Part shown: one piece after another, positions 39,601-48,630 of the stretch
Layout: each line of letters opens with the position of its first letter
How positions within the stretch are numbered: the first letter of the stretch is position 1
NCBI GenBank assembly: GCA_963823675.1
Contig: CAWGMT010000012.1
Coordinates: forward strand, 1,860,001 to 1,924,000
Direction: 5' to 3'
DNA length: 64,000 nt
DNA from: CAWGMT01 sp963823675
GTDB lineage: Bacteria; Planctomycetota; Planctomycetia; Isosphaerales; Isosphaeraceae
Notes under the pieces: generated by a model
Seen by the model: only the letters and a program-made list of their open reading frames with translations
The model's database searches: none
What the model was told of the DNA's origin: nothing
Translations under genes and position numbers: made by a program

Positions 39601-41524
39601 CGCAGATCTTCGGGGTTTCCCGCTGATGGGATCAGGAACGAGCCGGCGCTGTACTTTTTGCCCTCAACCTCGAAGGGCTCCTCGGCCGCGAGCATCTTGA
39701 CGTCCTTGAGCCGAAAGCGCAGCGTGGCGAGCGCCGGCTCGGCGTTGGCGTTGAGCACGAACCAGGCAGAGCCGCTGCCAAGCACGCCTCCAGCCGCGCG
39801 GGCCTCGCCGTCGATCTTCGTCATCGGAGCGCCCAGGATCGACGGATCGACAACTCGCAGGGTGACGACGTTTCGAAGCGGGCCGAAGGTCCATCCGGTA
39901 TCGTCATCAGGGCGCGGGTCGGTGGTCGAGTAGTACTGGGTGTCGAGCATCATGTTGACGATCCGGCTGTAAGGCTGATCCATCCGCACGACATAGCTGC
40001 CCGCCGCGACTTTTTGAGCCGTCGGCTTGGCCGTTTCGGCTTTTGAATCGGGTGCCCTATTCTCCGCGGATGGGGCGGCCGGCCCGCCGTGAGGCGGCGC
40101 GGGCTTGGCAACCTTGACCTCCGTCTCGCGGTCGAGACGGTGGACCTCCGCACCCTGGCGCTGAAGGAGCGCGCGAGCTGCGCGGCGAGCGCGGGGCGCT
40201 TGCCGTCGTTGGGTATGATCCAGGCGGCAGGGCCCTCGGTCCTCGCCTTGGCGACGGAGCGCTGCGACTTGAGGGCGAAATTGTTCACGAATTCCTCGCG
40301 GTTATCCCCCACGTACTTGAGTGCAAGTAAGAGGGCGCTCTCCTGGAGGTTGATATTGTTGCGAATCGACCACTTGACCCGCGGCAGAGGCGGGTTGGGA
40401 CGGTACCAGGTGCGCGAGGTCGCAGAGGCCGGGAGCTTGCGCTCGCGAGTATCAGCCCCTCCGTTGCCGAAGGTCTCGTAAAACCGGCCGATCGCGTTGT
40501 GACCGTTCGCCATATAGAACATATAGTTCGGGGCCCAGCCGTCGTAAAATCCGTGCGTCCAGACCCCCGGCACGCCGCGCCGGGTCATCCCTTCGATCTC
40601 GTGGTAGGCGAGCTTCTGCCATTCGCTGACGACGATGGGGTCGAGCCACGAGTTATACGGCCCGGTGCCGGTCGACGTGTAGAGGTACGGCACCGATTCG
40701 TGCAGGTCGTGGAAGACCTGCGGGTGCCAGTCCAGAAAGGTTTTCAGCATCACATTCGAGAGCGCCAGAGCCAGGCCCATCGCGTCGCGGTTGTTGTCGT
40801 GGGCTACGTATTGGCCCCAGTACACCAGCCCCGGCGTCTGCTTGCCCGGGTTCGCTTTCCGGTAGCGGTAGACGTCGAGCATCCGGTCTCGGCCGTCGAC
40901 CTCAACCACGGGTGTGAAGAGCACGATCAGGTTGTTGCGTATCGCCTGGACGTGTGCCGACTCGTCGACGGCGAGCCGGAAGGCCAGCTCCATGAGCATC
41001 TCCGGCGAGCCGGTCTCTGGTGAGTGGATCGACCCGGAGAGCCAGTAGAACGGCCGGGACTCGCGCACCAGGTCGGCCCGCTCGGCGTCGGTCGTCTTGC
41101 GGGGGTCGGCGAGCTTCGCGGTGATCTGCTTGTAATGGTCGATCCGCCCCATATTCTCCTCGCTCGAGACGGCCGCCAGGATCATCTCGCGGCCCCCTTC
41201 GCTTTTGCCTATGGTCCACACCTTTACTCGCGGCGACGCCGCTGCGAGCGCGCGGAAGTAGGCGTTGATTCCTTTCGAGTACGTGAGCTTCTCGGGCGTG
41301 CCGACGACATAGCCCAGCGCCTTCTTCGGCGAGGGAACCCTGTCCGACAACGGCAGATGGTCGACGAGCTCGGTGAGGAAGAACGGCTCGGTCGTGTACT
41401 CGCGGATCTTGGCGGTATAGTCAGCGTCAACCGGCTGTGCCGCCAGATCGTCGGCCCGGGCGCCGAGGAAGCTTGAGAACAGCAGGCCGCAGAAAAGCGA
41501 GCGCGCGAGCGTGCGAAGCATCAT
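36621..41524 (-). CDS. Secreted M14 carboxypeptidase-S9 prolyl-oligopeptidase fusion (one frame break)
   Basis: About 1634 residues. After a signal peptide (TLARSLFCGLLFSSFLGARA), an M14-like metallopeptidase has the zinc motif H167-S-P-E170 (SGSIHSPETGSPEMLMELAF) and the third ligand region HDLHESVPYLYTSTG. A frame break near 40190 is followed by the family's downstream block YVVRMDQPYSRIVNMMLDTQ and a GATase-like region ending GHIVLFGNNPMWR and SFMLLFNTALHY, where M14 relatives of this type usually stop. Here translation continues into a TolB-like propeller (FSRDGSRVLFTSDASGIPNA) and a complete S9 hydrolase with GGSYGGYM (Ser), GQNDPRV (Asp) and DEGHGF (His). No stop, start or signal peptide separates the two enzymes. 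It would degrade peptides outside the cytoplasm. Confidence 0.85.
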
Positions 41525-41738
41525 CAGAGTGGTCTCCTCGAACGGGTGGGCCGGAGCCGGTTGTGCGATCAGCGGCGTACGCGCCCGTCTCTCGACCTCG
41601 CAGGACGGACTCCGCCAATGGGTCTCTGCCGTCCTTCCGGTTGTCCGGCCCCGTTGGTCCGAAGGAGTAGTTGAATCGAACGAATGACTTCAATTTCCCG
41701 TGAAACGGGTCTTTCGGGTTCGGCTTGCCCATGGTGAA

Positions 41739-42347
41739 TCAAGCCCCGTTGCCGCCGGCCGATGGCTTCGGTGGCAAGATGTCCGTCACTGCGATCCGCC
41801 CGACTTCCCTGCCCTCGACAACGACTGGCACGGATTCCCCAGGCTTGTACGTAACGCATGCCGAGTAGCCGTTAGCGCCCGGACCGGCATAGAACTCGAT
41901 CTGGTAGTCAACCAAGTTGACAATCCAATAAACAGGGATGCCATTCTGGGCGTAGGCCGCCAGCGTCTTGCCCTGGTCCGTCGAGAGTGTTGCGTCCGAA
42001 ATCTCGACCAGAAACGCGATATCTCCCGGACCCGGATGATGATCGAGGTAATTTTCGTCATCACCACGCACGGTGGCGATGTCGGGGAGCGGCTCATAGA
42101 GAGGTGGAATCCGGACCGGCTTGTCCTCCCGGGTGGACCAGCCGGCTGGAAGCATGCGATCGATCTGCCGGCGCAATCGTCCCGTCACCACTGCGTGCGC
42201 CGGCTTCATCTCATCTCTCCTGACGATGTAGCCGTCGATCAACTCGACCCGAATATCATCGTAGAAATCCGTCTTCTCAAACTCCTCTACCGTCATCCGG
42301 ACGGAAGGTAGGGACGGGACCGCTTGCTTCGTCGAGATCGTGGACAT
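41739..42347 (-). CDS. Uma2-family (DUF820) PD-(D/E)XK-like protein
   Basis: 202 residues from ATG 42347, with AGGAG eight bases upstream. Uma2 proteins have a restriction-endonuclease-like fold. Visible blocks are RMTVEEFEKTDFYDDIRVEL-IDG, the PDIATVRG segment with the conserved Asp, and LVEISDATLSTDQGKTLAAYAQNG with the E-x-(D/S) core and Lys. C-terminal strand: VPVYWIVNLVDYQIEFY-like. Uma2 genes are massively expanded in cyanobacteria and planctomycetes; the cellular role is unknown. A 39-residue small open frame ends 17 bases upstream on the same strand and may be co-translated. Confidence 0.88.
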   Translation of the reverse strand: MSTISTKQAVPSLPSVRMTVEEFEKTDFYDDIRVELIDGYIVRRDEMKPAHAVVTGRLRRQIDRMLPAGWSTREDKPVRIPPLYEPLPDIATVRGDDENYLDHHPGPGDIAFLVEISDATLSTDQGKTLAAYAQNGIPVYWIVNLVDYQIEFYAGPGANGYSACVTYKPGESVPVVVEGREVGRIAVTDILPPKPSAGGNGA

Positions 42348-42364
42348 GGACACGACTCCTTCAG

Positions 42365-42484
42365 TCAAGAGCTAATCACGCGCTGGAGACGCTGGCAATC
42401 CGCGTCGGACAAGTCCAGCCGCGCGTGGCGGATCTCATTCGTCCTGGCTGGCACTTTCGCTCCCGTCGTCTTCGCTTTCTCCAT
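42365..42484 (-). CDS. Small protein (39 residues) upstream of the Uma2 gene
   Basis: ATG at 42482-42484 preceded by GGGGGAG seven bases upstream; ends TGA 42365-42367, only 17 bases before the Uma2 start. Residues 14-34 (TNEIRHARLDLSDADCQRLQ) resemble the start of small planctomycete helical or ribbon-helix-helix-like proteins that are normally longer. It may be a truncated antitoxin-like gene or a genuine leader. Supported only by the ribbon-like pattern, the ribosome-binding site and spacing. Confidence 0.4.
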   Translation of the reverse strand: MEKAKTTGAKVPARTNEIRHARLDLSDADCQRLQRVISS

Positions 42485-42629
42485 GATCGCTCCCCCGATG
42501 CTTGCCGACACGGCAACCTTTCCAATCGGCGACGGTCGGTATCAGCATTGTACGCCGGTCCATCTCACAGTAGAACCCCCGACTGAACTTCTGCCGAGTC
42601 GCGGCTCCGTTGACGTGGCCACAGTTCCC

Positions 42630-42800
42630 TCACTTGTCCCGGGCGTACCAGACCTTGACCGTATGAACGTAGCTGCCGGAAGTGATGCGGCGGCCGTCGG
42701 GGCTGAGCGCCACGCCCCGGACGCCGCCGTCGTGTCCCTTGAGCGTGAGTGTCGCCTGTCCGGTGGCAGCGTCCCAAACCCTGACGCCACCCCCACCGCC
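42630..42800 (-). pseudogene. WD40-repeat C-terminal fragment
   Basis: About 57 residues: VRVWDAATGQATLTLKGHDG, GVRGVALSPDGRRITSGSYV and HTVKVWYARDK, ending at a proper stop. This is the last one and a half blades of a WD40 propeller; nothing upstream continues the repeat in any frame. The remaining sequence in 42485-42629 and 42800-43007 shows no gene. Remnant of a deleted WD40 protein, unrelated to intact neighbours. Confidence 0.6.
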
Positions 42801-43007
42801 CCACAAGCATCGGCGCAATTCACCAACCTGTTCATTTCGCGGCAAGATTCACCCTCCCGATCAAGGTTCCGGGCGACGCGACTCGGACCGGCTCGGCCAG
42901 AGCGTGGCCGAATCCCTTCGAAGCGGTTCCCGCGGGTGTCCGGCCGGCACAGCCGGCCCCACTTTCGCATTTGTGTGGAGTTATCTAGAATCGTTTTGGA
43001 GGTACTC

Positions 43008-43226
43008 ATGATTCATCACGAGAACAAATCGGCCATCACCGCAGAACTGGAAGCCGAATTTCAAGCGGCCGTCCGGCAAGCCATGTCCTCGAAGCGAGAT
43101 CCCGAAGCGATGCGGAGGGCCTCCGAGCGGATGGACAGGTTGCGGGAAGAGACCTATTGTCAACACGGACTGCTCGACATCGGCGTCCCGGCCATCCGTG
43201 AGCTCCGGGGCGAGCTTCCGGAATGA
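43008..43226 (+). CDS. Antitoxin-like small protein (VapB-type position)
   Basis: 72 residues with GGAGG five bases upstream of the ATG. A helical, charged protein (RQAMSSKRDPEAMRRASERM; REETYCQHGLLDIGVPAIRE), resembling planctomycete antitoxins of PIN-domain toxins. Its stop overlaps the next ATG as ATGA (43223-43226), the standard toxin-antitoxin coupling. The partner toxin is dead (nonsense codon at 43256), so this antitoxin is now an orphan unless it acts in trans. Confidence 0.65.
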   Translation: MIHHENKSAITAELEAEFQAAVRQAMSSKRDPEAMRRASERMDRLREETYCQHGLLDIGVPAIRELRGELPE

Positions 43227-43438
43227 AATACGTTGTCGATTCGTCGGTGGCCTTCTAATGGATGGTCCCCGAGAGCGACACACCCAGGGCCGTCCAGTTG
43301 CGAGATGAGTTCCGCGCCGGCATTCACGAGCTGATCGCACCCGATGTCTTCCCACCGGAGCTCGCGCACGCTCTAACACGAGCGGAACGCCAGGGACGGA
43401 TCAACGACGCGGCCACCCGGCCGATCGATGTACTGACC
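43223..43438 (+). pseudogene. PIN-domain (VapC-type) toxin remnant with nonsense codon
   Basis: ATG 43223 begins MKYVVDSSVAF, the canonical PIN start with the first catalytic Asp, then TAA at 43256-43258 where the family has Lys (VALKW type). After it the frame continues as WMVPESDTPRAVQLRDEFR, LIAPDVFPPELAHALTRAER and QGRINDAATRPIDVLTS, still clearly PIN-like with the conserved acidic residue in PPELAHAL. The last part of the domain (the third and fourth acidic residues) is missing before the hydrolase gene. Nonsense mutation plus 3' truncation mark a true pseudogene of a tRNA/mRNA-cleaving ribonuclease. Confidence 0.75.
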
Positions 43439-43571
43439 AGTTCGGCGCTCTCCTCGAATTCCTCACCGCCCACTTCCGTCACCGCACCTGATAAAATCAA
43501 CTCAACGCGCTGTACCGAGCGAATTCAACACGGCTGTCGTGCCTGCGACGAACATCAGGATGCTCTTATCC

Positions 43572-44771
43572 ATGAAACGAACCGCCATTCTTTCAGCCCT
43601 CACCCTGATCGGCTCCGCCGCGGTCGCCCAGACGAAGGCTCCGCTGCCCCCTCTCCCGGCGCCCCAATCCATACCCAAGCCAGCCGCCGACACTGGCCAG
43701 CCCTATGCGCCCCAATCGATCCTGCCCGGCGGCATCGTCGTGCCGCTCTTCCCGCCGAGCTCGCCCTACCTCAAGGCCGACAAGATCCACGTGCCTGAAG
43801 TCTACAACATGAGCCGCACGGTTCACGGCCGGATCAACAGCATCGTCTCCATCCACAATCCCTCGATCGAAGTCCACATGGTCGACAGGGCGATCAACAC
43901 CGGTACGGCCGTCATCGTCATCGCGGGAGGCGGCCACCGAACTTTGAACGTGGGCGGCGAGAGCGCCGATTTTGTCCCGTTCCTTTACAATTACGGCATC
44001 AACACGATCATTCTTCGGAACCGGCTGCGTGCCGACGGCTACGTGGCCGAGGTTGACGCTGTTCACGACAGCCAGCAGGCCGTGCGTGTCGTCCGCGCTT
44101 ACACCAAGGAATGGGGCATCGACCCCAAGAGGATCGGCGTCATGGGCTTTTCCGCCGGCGCCGAGCTTGCCGCTCCAACCGCCGTTTTCTACGAAGACTG
44201 GGACAAGAAGAACAACGGCGCGTCCGATCCGTTTGCCGGCATCTCCTCGCGTCCGGAGTTCGTCGGGATTATCTACCCCGGCCCGACCCCCTTCGCGCGC
44301 AACCGCACCGCGCCTTCCATCCCCAAAGACGTACCGCCCGCGTTTCTCGTCTGTGGCAGTGCGGGAGACCGGGGCCACGCGATCTGGGCTCTCGACTATT
44401 ACCAGGCAATGCTCCTGGCGGGTGTCCCCAATGTGGAGCTGCACCTTTACGGCAACGGCCGCCACCCCGGCGACCCCTTGCCGGACGGCAGCCGCATGTC
44501 CGGTGGTCTGACCGACCGCAATAACATCCCGTACGGAACGTGGCAGTTTCGCTTCATCGACTGGGCCCGAGACCTCGGCTTCCTCCAGAAGCCTGGCATC
44601 GAAACCAAGGCCGCGAAGGACGTGGCCAGCTTCGGTGCGAACCCGCCCCGTTTCTACGGCGCGGGACGCGGAGGCGCAGGCACAAGCCGGGCAGGCCAGC
44701 CCCCAGCACGAGGAGCCCCCGAAGCGGCACCCGCCGAAACACGGCCAGGCAGGCCCGGCCGCCGCAACTGA
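43572..44771 (+). CDS. Secreted alpha/beta hydrolase (esterase-like)
   Basis: 399 residues from ATG 43572 (MKRTAILSALTLIGSAAVAQ is the signal peptide); longer in-frame starts lack it. The alpha/beta-hydrolase domain has the oxyanion-hole strand AVIVIAGGGHRTLN, nucleophile elbow GVMGFSAGAELA, Asp region SAGDRGHAIWALDYYQAM and His in YGNGRHPGD. This set matches the BD-FAE/acetyl-xylan-esterase-like group of secreted carbohydrate esterases, many found in planctomycetes. The C-terminal 45 residues are Gly/Ala/Pro/Arg-rich and disordered. Substrate unknown. Confidence 0.87.
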   Translation: MKRTAILSALTLIGSAAVAQTKAPLPPLPAPQSIPKPAADTGQPYAPQSILPGGIVVPLFPPSSPYLKADKIHVPEVYNMSRTVHGRINSIVSIHNPSIEVHMVDRAINTGTAVIVIAGGGHRTLNVGGESADFVPFLYNYGINTIILRNRLRADGYVAEVDAVHDSQQAVRVVRAYTKEWGIDPKRIGVMGFSAGAELAAPTAVFYEDWDKKNNGASDPFAGISSRPEFVGIIYPGPTPFARNRTAPSIPKDVPPAFLVCGSAGDRGHAIWALDYYQAMLLAGVPNVELHLYGNGRHPGDPLPDGSRMSGGLTDRNNIPYGTWQFRFIDWARDLGFLQKPGIETKAAKDVASFGANPPRFYGAGRGGAGTSRAGQPPARGAPEAAPAETRPGRPGRRN

Positions 44772-44960
44772 TCCGCGACTGGTACCCGCATCGAGCAATA
44801 GCACCGGTGAGTCCCGGCGCGAGAAGGCCCAAACACAAGCCCCGCCACAAGGTTCTTGTGCGAGCGGCTTGCATGGAGCGCTCCATTCTGCTGGCAGGGA
44901 TGGAAGACTGGTGTTTCGTACGCTCAGGGTGACGATCTTTGAGCGATTCGGAGGCTGGTC
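44772..44960. other. Intergenic stretch without a recognised gene
   Basis: No conserved frame on either strand and no clear hairpin or promoter. It ends with the GGAGG site of the small membrane protein at 44961. Confidence 0.6.
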
Positions 44961-45176
44961 GTGACCGAATCAAAGGACCTTATCGAGCAACTCCGGCGGT
45001 CGAATCGCAGGTGGAAGGCAGTGGCCCTGACCGCCTGCTTCGTTCTCGGCCTCGTGGCGCTTGTCGGACTCGTCGCCGCGACCAGGCAACGCCTGCAAGT
45101 CGAAGCCCAGATGCGGGCTGCGAACGAAGCTCTGGTGAGAGCCCAAATGGCCGCCAATCCTGCGCAGCCGAGGTGA
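44961..45176 (+). CDS. Small single-pass membrane protein
   Basis: 71 residues starting at GTG 44961, with GGAGG eight bases upstream. One transmembrane helix (AVALTACFVLGLVALVGLVA) after a short cytosolic, charged N-terminus, then an Arg/Glu/Ala-rich helical tail (QRLQVEAQMRAANEALVRAQ) that could form a coiled coil. No family recognised. It converges with the glycosidase/beta-lactamase-fold gene (stop at 45263). Confidence 0.55.
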   Translation: MTESKDLIEQLRRSNRRWKAVALTACFVLGLVALVGLVAATRQRLQVEAQMRAANEALVRAQMAANPAQPR

Positions 45177-45262
45177 CGGCAGGGCAGTAGGCTTCCCTGT
45201 CCTCCATGTGAGCGAGGACACCCGCTCCAGCAATCCAGCCGCTCAACGCGCGCGGGGTGGCC

Positions 45263-47425
45263 TCAGGGGCCAATAACGGCTGCGCAAGCCTGGCGGAGGT
45301 ATTCTTCAAACGGCCACTCTCCACTGCCGCCGGTCTGGCGCGTGATGACCAAGTCGAGGCTCGGCACGAACGCGATCAATTCGCCCCCGGAGCCGGGCTT
45401 GGATCGGGCGTCGGCCGGGATCCCGCGACCGCTACGGGCGCGCTCGCCAGTGAGGCGAGCGGGCAGCTCCCAACCGTGCGAGAAATTCTCCGCGTTCAGC
45501 TTGAAGCGCATTTCCAGCCCGTGCACGCTGTGCGTCGGCAAGGCAGTCTGCGCAACGAACCATTGCGGGATAACCTGCTTGTCGTTCCAGCGGCCGTTCT
45601 TGACCATGCAGTACGCGATCCGCGCCAGGTCGCGCGCGGGCATGCCCATGTGTTGCGATGGGTGACGGCCGTACTTTAACCCTCCGTCGTAGAATTGAAA
45701 CCACCAGTGTTCGATTCCCAAGGGCTTGAAGAACGCTTCGATGGCGTACTGGTCGTAAGGCTTGCCGGTGACGGTCTCGCACACAAGCGCTGCGTGTTCC
45801 AGCGCGTGCGTCGAGTAGCCGCAGGCGGTTCCGGGATCGAACGCCAGCCTGGCGGTCCGGGCGTCGCCGCTGTGACCCAGGATGTAATCCCAGGTGCCAT
45901 CGTTAGGCGCGCCCACCGCTTCGGGACAGATGCCCGACGTGTGATTCAGTAGTTGCTTCACCGTGATCTTGGCCTTGCGTGGATCGGAGAGCGGCTGCGT
46001 CCAGGGTATGAAATCGAAAGCGTGGTCGTCAAACGTCATCTTGCGTGGAAGCTGTCCCTGCCGGCTTTCTTCCGATGCAACGGCGAGAACCGTGGCGCAG
46101 ATGGCTTTCGAGCACGAGGCGACTCGGCCCGTATTCGAGACGGAGCTGTTGCGCCGTTCCTCTTCCAGAACTATGTAACCGTGCCGGATGACGACAGCGG
46201 CGAACCTGCGCTGATCCGAATCGCGCAGCCATTTGCGCAGCTTCGTCAGCTTGCCCGGGTCCATCCCGGCGATCGTACGGATCGACTCCGGGTCGTCGAG
46301 CTTGCGCCAGCCGCCCTGGGATTCCGGCGGAGGAAAATAATCGTTGCTCCACGCGGCGGGCCTCGACTTCGCGGAAGTCAGTTCTTTGAGTTTCGCGTAG
46401 ACAACAGGATCATCGCGCACGCCCTCAAAGCGGAACGGGTAACGCTGATTGACGTCGTTGCCCATGAACCCCCATGAGGCGCCGTGGGTAACACACAACT
46501 CCGCCGCGCGGGCTCCGGCATCATTCAGCTTGTCATCCTCGTTGCAGACGATCGGCTTTCCGTATTTCTTGAGTGCCGCAATGCGGGCCGGTATGTCGTC
46601 AAGCACCGTGTCATTGAGGTGGATGAGCAGGAAGTCGGCGGCCCTGGCCACCTTGTCGGGGTAGCGTCCATCTCCCAGCCCGGACGTGGAGACGAGCAAG
46701 CCCGGCGCCGCCTTTTGCGCCAGGCGAATCAGCTCGACCTGGCCAAGGTCGGTGTGGAGCAAAGGGTGGTCGAAACCACTATGACCGAACTCGTTGGCGA
46801 TCTCGAGCACGACGTTCTGAAAGCCGCACTTCCGGATCCAGCGCGCTGTGTTTTTCACCGCGGCGCGCACGGCGCCTTCGTCCTTCAGGACCTGGTCTTG
46901 CCTCTGGTAGAAGCAGCCGAGAATGACCACCAGACCATCGCGATCGCACGCCTCGATGACGCGCCGCACGCGTGCCAGATACGAATCGCGCAACGACCCA
47001 TCGGGAGCGAACGCCGAGTTGAGAGCCCCTTCGTACCGGGGCCTGCCGCCCTGCAAGCAGATCGTGAAAGCCCTGATGCCGTGCGCGGCATAATCGGTCA
47101 GGTGCGACAGGAAACGGTTTGTGTTTGCCTCCGCGTCGAAGTCGGGCTTGTGCCGGTCCTCGAACACCGAGTTCACCATCCGCACATTCAAGAGCACGCC
47201 CTCCGCGCGCGTGCCGCGATAGGTGACTTCGCCGTTCACGCACCACCTCTGCCGCGTGATTGAGACCTTGGTCCGCGGCGTGAACGTCGCTGTGCCCTCG
47301 GGCGCCTGGTCGCCGAGTGCGACCGATTCCGCCTGGCAAAGCCCGACCGCGCCGAGAAAGAGAGCGAGAGCGCTGAGACGAAGGCGGAATGAACGCTCCG
47401 TGGTGCGTGTTTGTTCCAGCATCAA
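45263..47425 (-). CDS. Secreted glycosidase-like TIM barrel fused to class C beta-lactamase-fold domain
   Basis: 720 residues, intact. A signal peptide (LRLSALALFLGAVGLCQAE) precedes a clan GH-A-like barrel, residues ~45-345. Candidate acid/base E212 lies in VVLEIANEFGHSG and nucleophile E296 in GKPIVCNEDDKL. From ~385 a serine beta-lactamase-like domain follows: SxxK as S437-C-S-K440, YST at Y537 in place of YxN, TVKQLLNHTSGI and LIAFVPSLDLVITRQTGG. Such domains include esterases and D-amino-peptidases as well as lactamases; antibiotic resistance should not be assumed. The joined enzymes may cleave and de-esterify one polymer. No stop, start or signal peptide separates the two halves. Confidence 0.82.
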   Translation of the reverse strand: MMLEQTRTTERSFRLRLSALALFLGAVGLCQAESVALGDQAPEGTATFTPRTKVSITRQRWCVNGEVTYRGTRAEGVLLNVRMVNSVFEDRHKPDFDAEANTNRFLSHLTDYAAHGIRAFTICLQGGRPRYEGALNSAFAPDGSLRDSYLARVRRVIEACDRDGLVVILGCFYQRQDQVLKDEGAVRAAVKNTARWIRKCGFQNVVLEIANEFGHSGFDHPLLHTDLGQVELIRLAQKAAPGLLVSTSGLGDGRYPDKVARAADFLLIHLNDTVLDDIPARIAALKKYGKPIVCNEDDKLNDAGARAAELCVTHGASWGFMGNDVNQRYPFRFEGVRDDPVVYAKLKELTSAKSRPAAWSNDYFPPPESQGGWRKLDDPESIRTIAGMDPGKLTKLRKWLRDSDQRRFAAVVIRHGYIVLEEERRNSSVSNTGRVASCSKAICATVLAVASEESRQGQLPRKMTFDDHAFDFIPWTQPLSDPRKAKITVKQLLNHTSGICPEAVGAPNDGTWDYILGHSGDARTARLAFDPGTACGYSTHALEHAALVCETVTGKPYDQYAIEAFFKPLGIEHWWFQFYDGGLKYGRHPSQHMGMPARDLARIAYCMVKNGRWNDKQVIPQWFVAQTALPTHSVHGLEMRFKLNAENFSHGWELPARLTGERARSGRGIPADARSKPGSGGELIAFVPSLDLVITRQTGGSGEWPFEEYLRQACAAVIGP

Positions 47426-47462
47426 GTTGACCTTTCGGTAATTCCCAGGTTGCCCCGACGTC

Positions 47463-48342
47463 TCACGCCTCCCGTGTTGCGGACATCAGTCGACGGTGAT
47501 CCTCGCGACCGATGTTTTCACCGGTGAGTATGACGCAGACCGGCTCCTCCAGCTCGTCCGCGCGGGCCTTGACGAAGGCCAGGGTGATCGCGCTTGACGG
47601 CTCGACCACCAGCGCGTGCGTTTCAAACAAATCTTTCAGCGCGGTGAGGATGTCTGCCTCGTGAACGAGGGAGATCGCCACGCCGTTGTCCGCGATCGCC
47701 TGCTGCACCTGTGGGTGGGGAGTCTCCAGGATCAGACCGTCGGCGATCGTGGTAGACCGGGCGTGGTCGAAACGCGCGTACTTGGGATAGTTGTACGGCT
47801 CGCATCCGAATAGCCGGACCGGCGCCGTGTTGTTCCGCAGGTATGCTAAGAGGCCCATGAGCAAGCCGCCGCCACCCACCGGAAAGACGAGCGAACGGCA
47901 TTCGGGGAGATCGCTCAGGACGTCGGCTGCGATCGATTGGTAGCCGTCGGTCCAGAGAGGGTCCAGGTGGGGATGCACAAAATAGCCGCCGCGTTCCTTG
48001 GCGAGTTCGGTGGCACAGCGCAAGAGGTCGCTGCCCCCGCCGGCAATCTTGATCAATTCGACGCCCAAGGCCCGCAGCTTCTCGTCCTTGGCGCGCGCGA
48101 TCGTTGTTGGCACGACACCCGTCATGCTGAAGCCGAACGCCTGCGCCGGTCGCCGCTCCCAGGGCTGTGTTGCCCATCGACGGCACGATCAGTCGGCGCG
48201 TGCCGCCTTCTCGACGCAGATGCTCCATGAGATGCGCCGCACCGCGAATCTTGAAACAGCCCGACGGAGCAAGGAACTCACACTTGGCGTAGACGTCACG
48301 CCGCGGAAAGAGGTTGCCCAAGCGGATCAAGGGCGTCTGCAT
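47463..48342 (-). CDS. PLP-dependent threonine/serine dehydratase-like enzyme (one frame break)
   Basis: About 293 residues. ATG 48342 begins MQTPLIRLGN; the PLP lysine is K31 in PSGCFKIRGAAHL. After NTALGAATG one extra base near 48150 shifts the frame to AQAFGFSMTGVVPTTIARAK. Further family blocks: LVFPVGGGGLLMGLLAYL (phosphate-binding Gly loop) and HALVVEPSSAITLAFVKARA. This is a fold-type II enzyme related to threonine ammonia-lyase and serine racemase, at the short end of the family with no ACT domain. Expected to deaminate Thr/Ser in the cytoplasm. It ends 37 bases before the fusion glycosidase gene's start region on the same strand. Confidence 0.83.
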
Positions 48343-48630
48343 GAGGGCCGCCTTACCATTCGTAAATTTCGTGTTATTCGTGGTCAAGATGCATTCAATT
48401 GCTGCGTCTCGCTGGTCCCCGCGGCCCACTTTGCATCGGTTCGCGGTTCGGTCCTCAACGAGTCCAGTTCAACCGCCGAAGTACTCCCTACCGGACGCCA
48501 GCCGAAGTTGGTGGCAATTCGCACCCATGTTGGCGGCCGGAAAGGGATCGCCTGTATCGATTGCCGCGCTCAATATAATGTCTGTGCGTCACGCGAGCTC
48601 GATGGGTCTTCACTTCTGGAGGAGGCGGCA

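Noticed and set aside
45263..46100. Beta-lactamase antibiotic-resistance gene
   Set aside because: The domain is part of a secreted glycosidase-like fusion with YST in place of YxN; such domains are mostly esterases or peptidases, so resistance is not supported.
47998..48630. 211-residue N-terminal extension of the quinone oxidoreductase
   Set aside because: It runs antisense through the PLP dehydratase gene, and the MAKVVRF start has a GGAGGAGG site.
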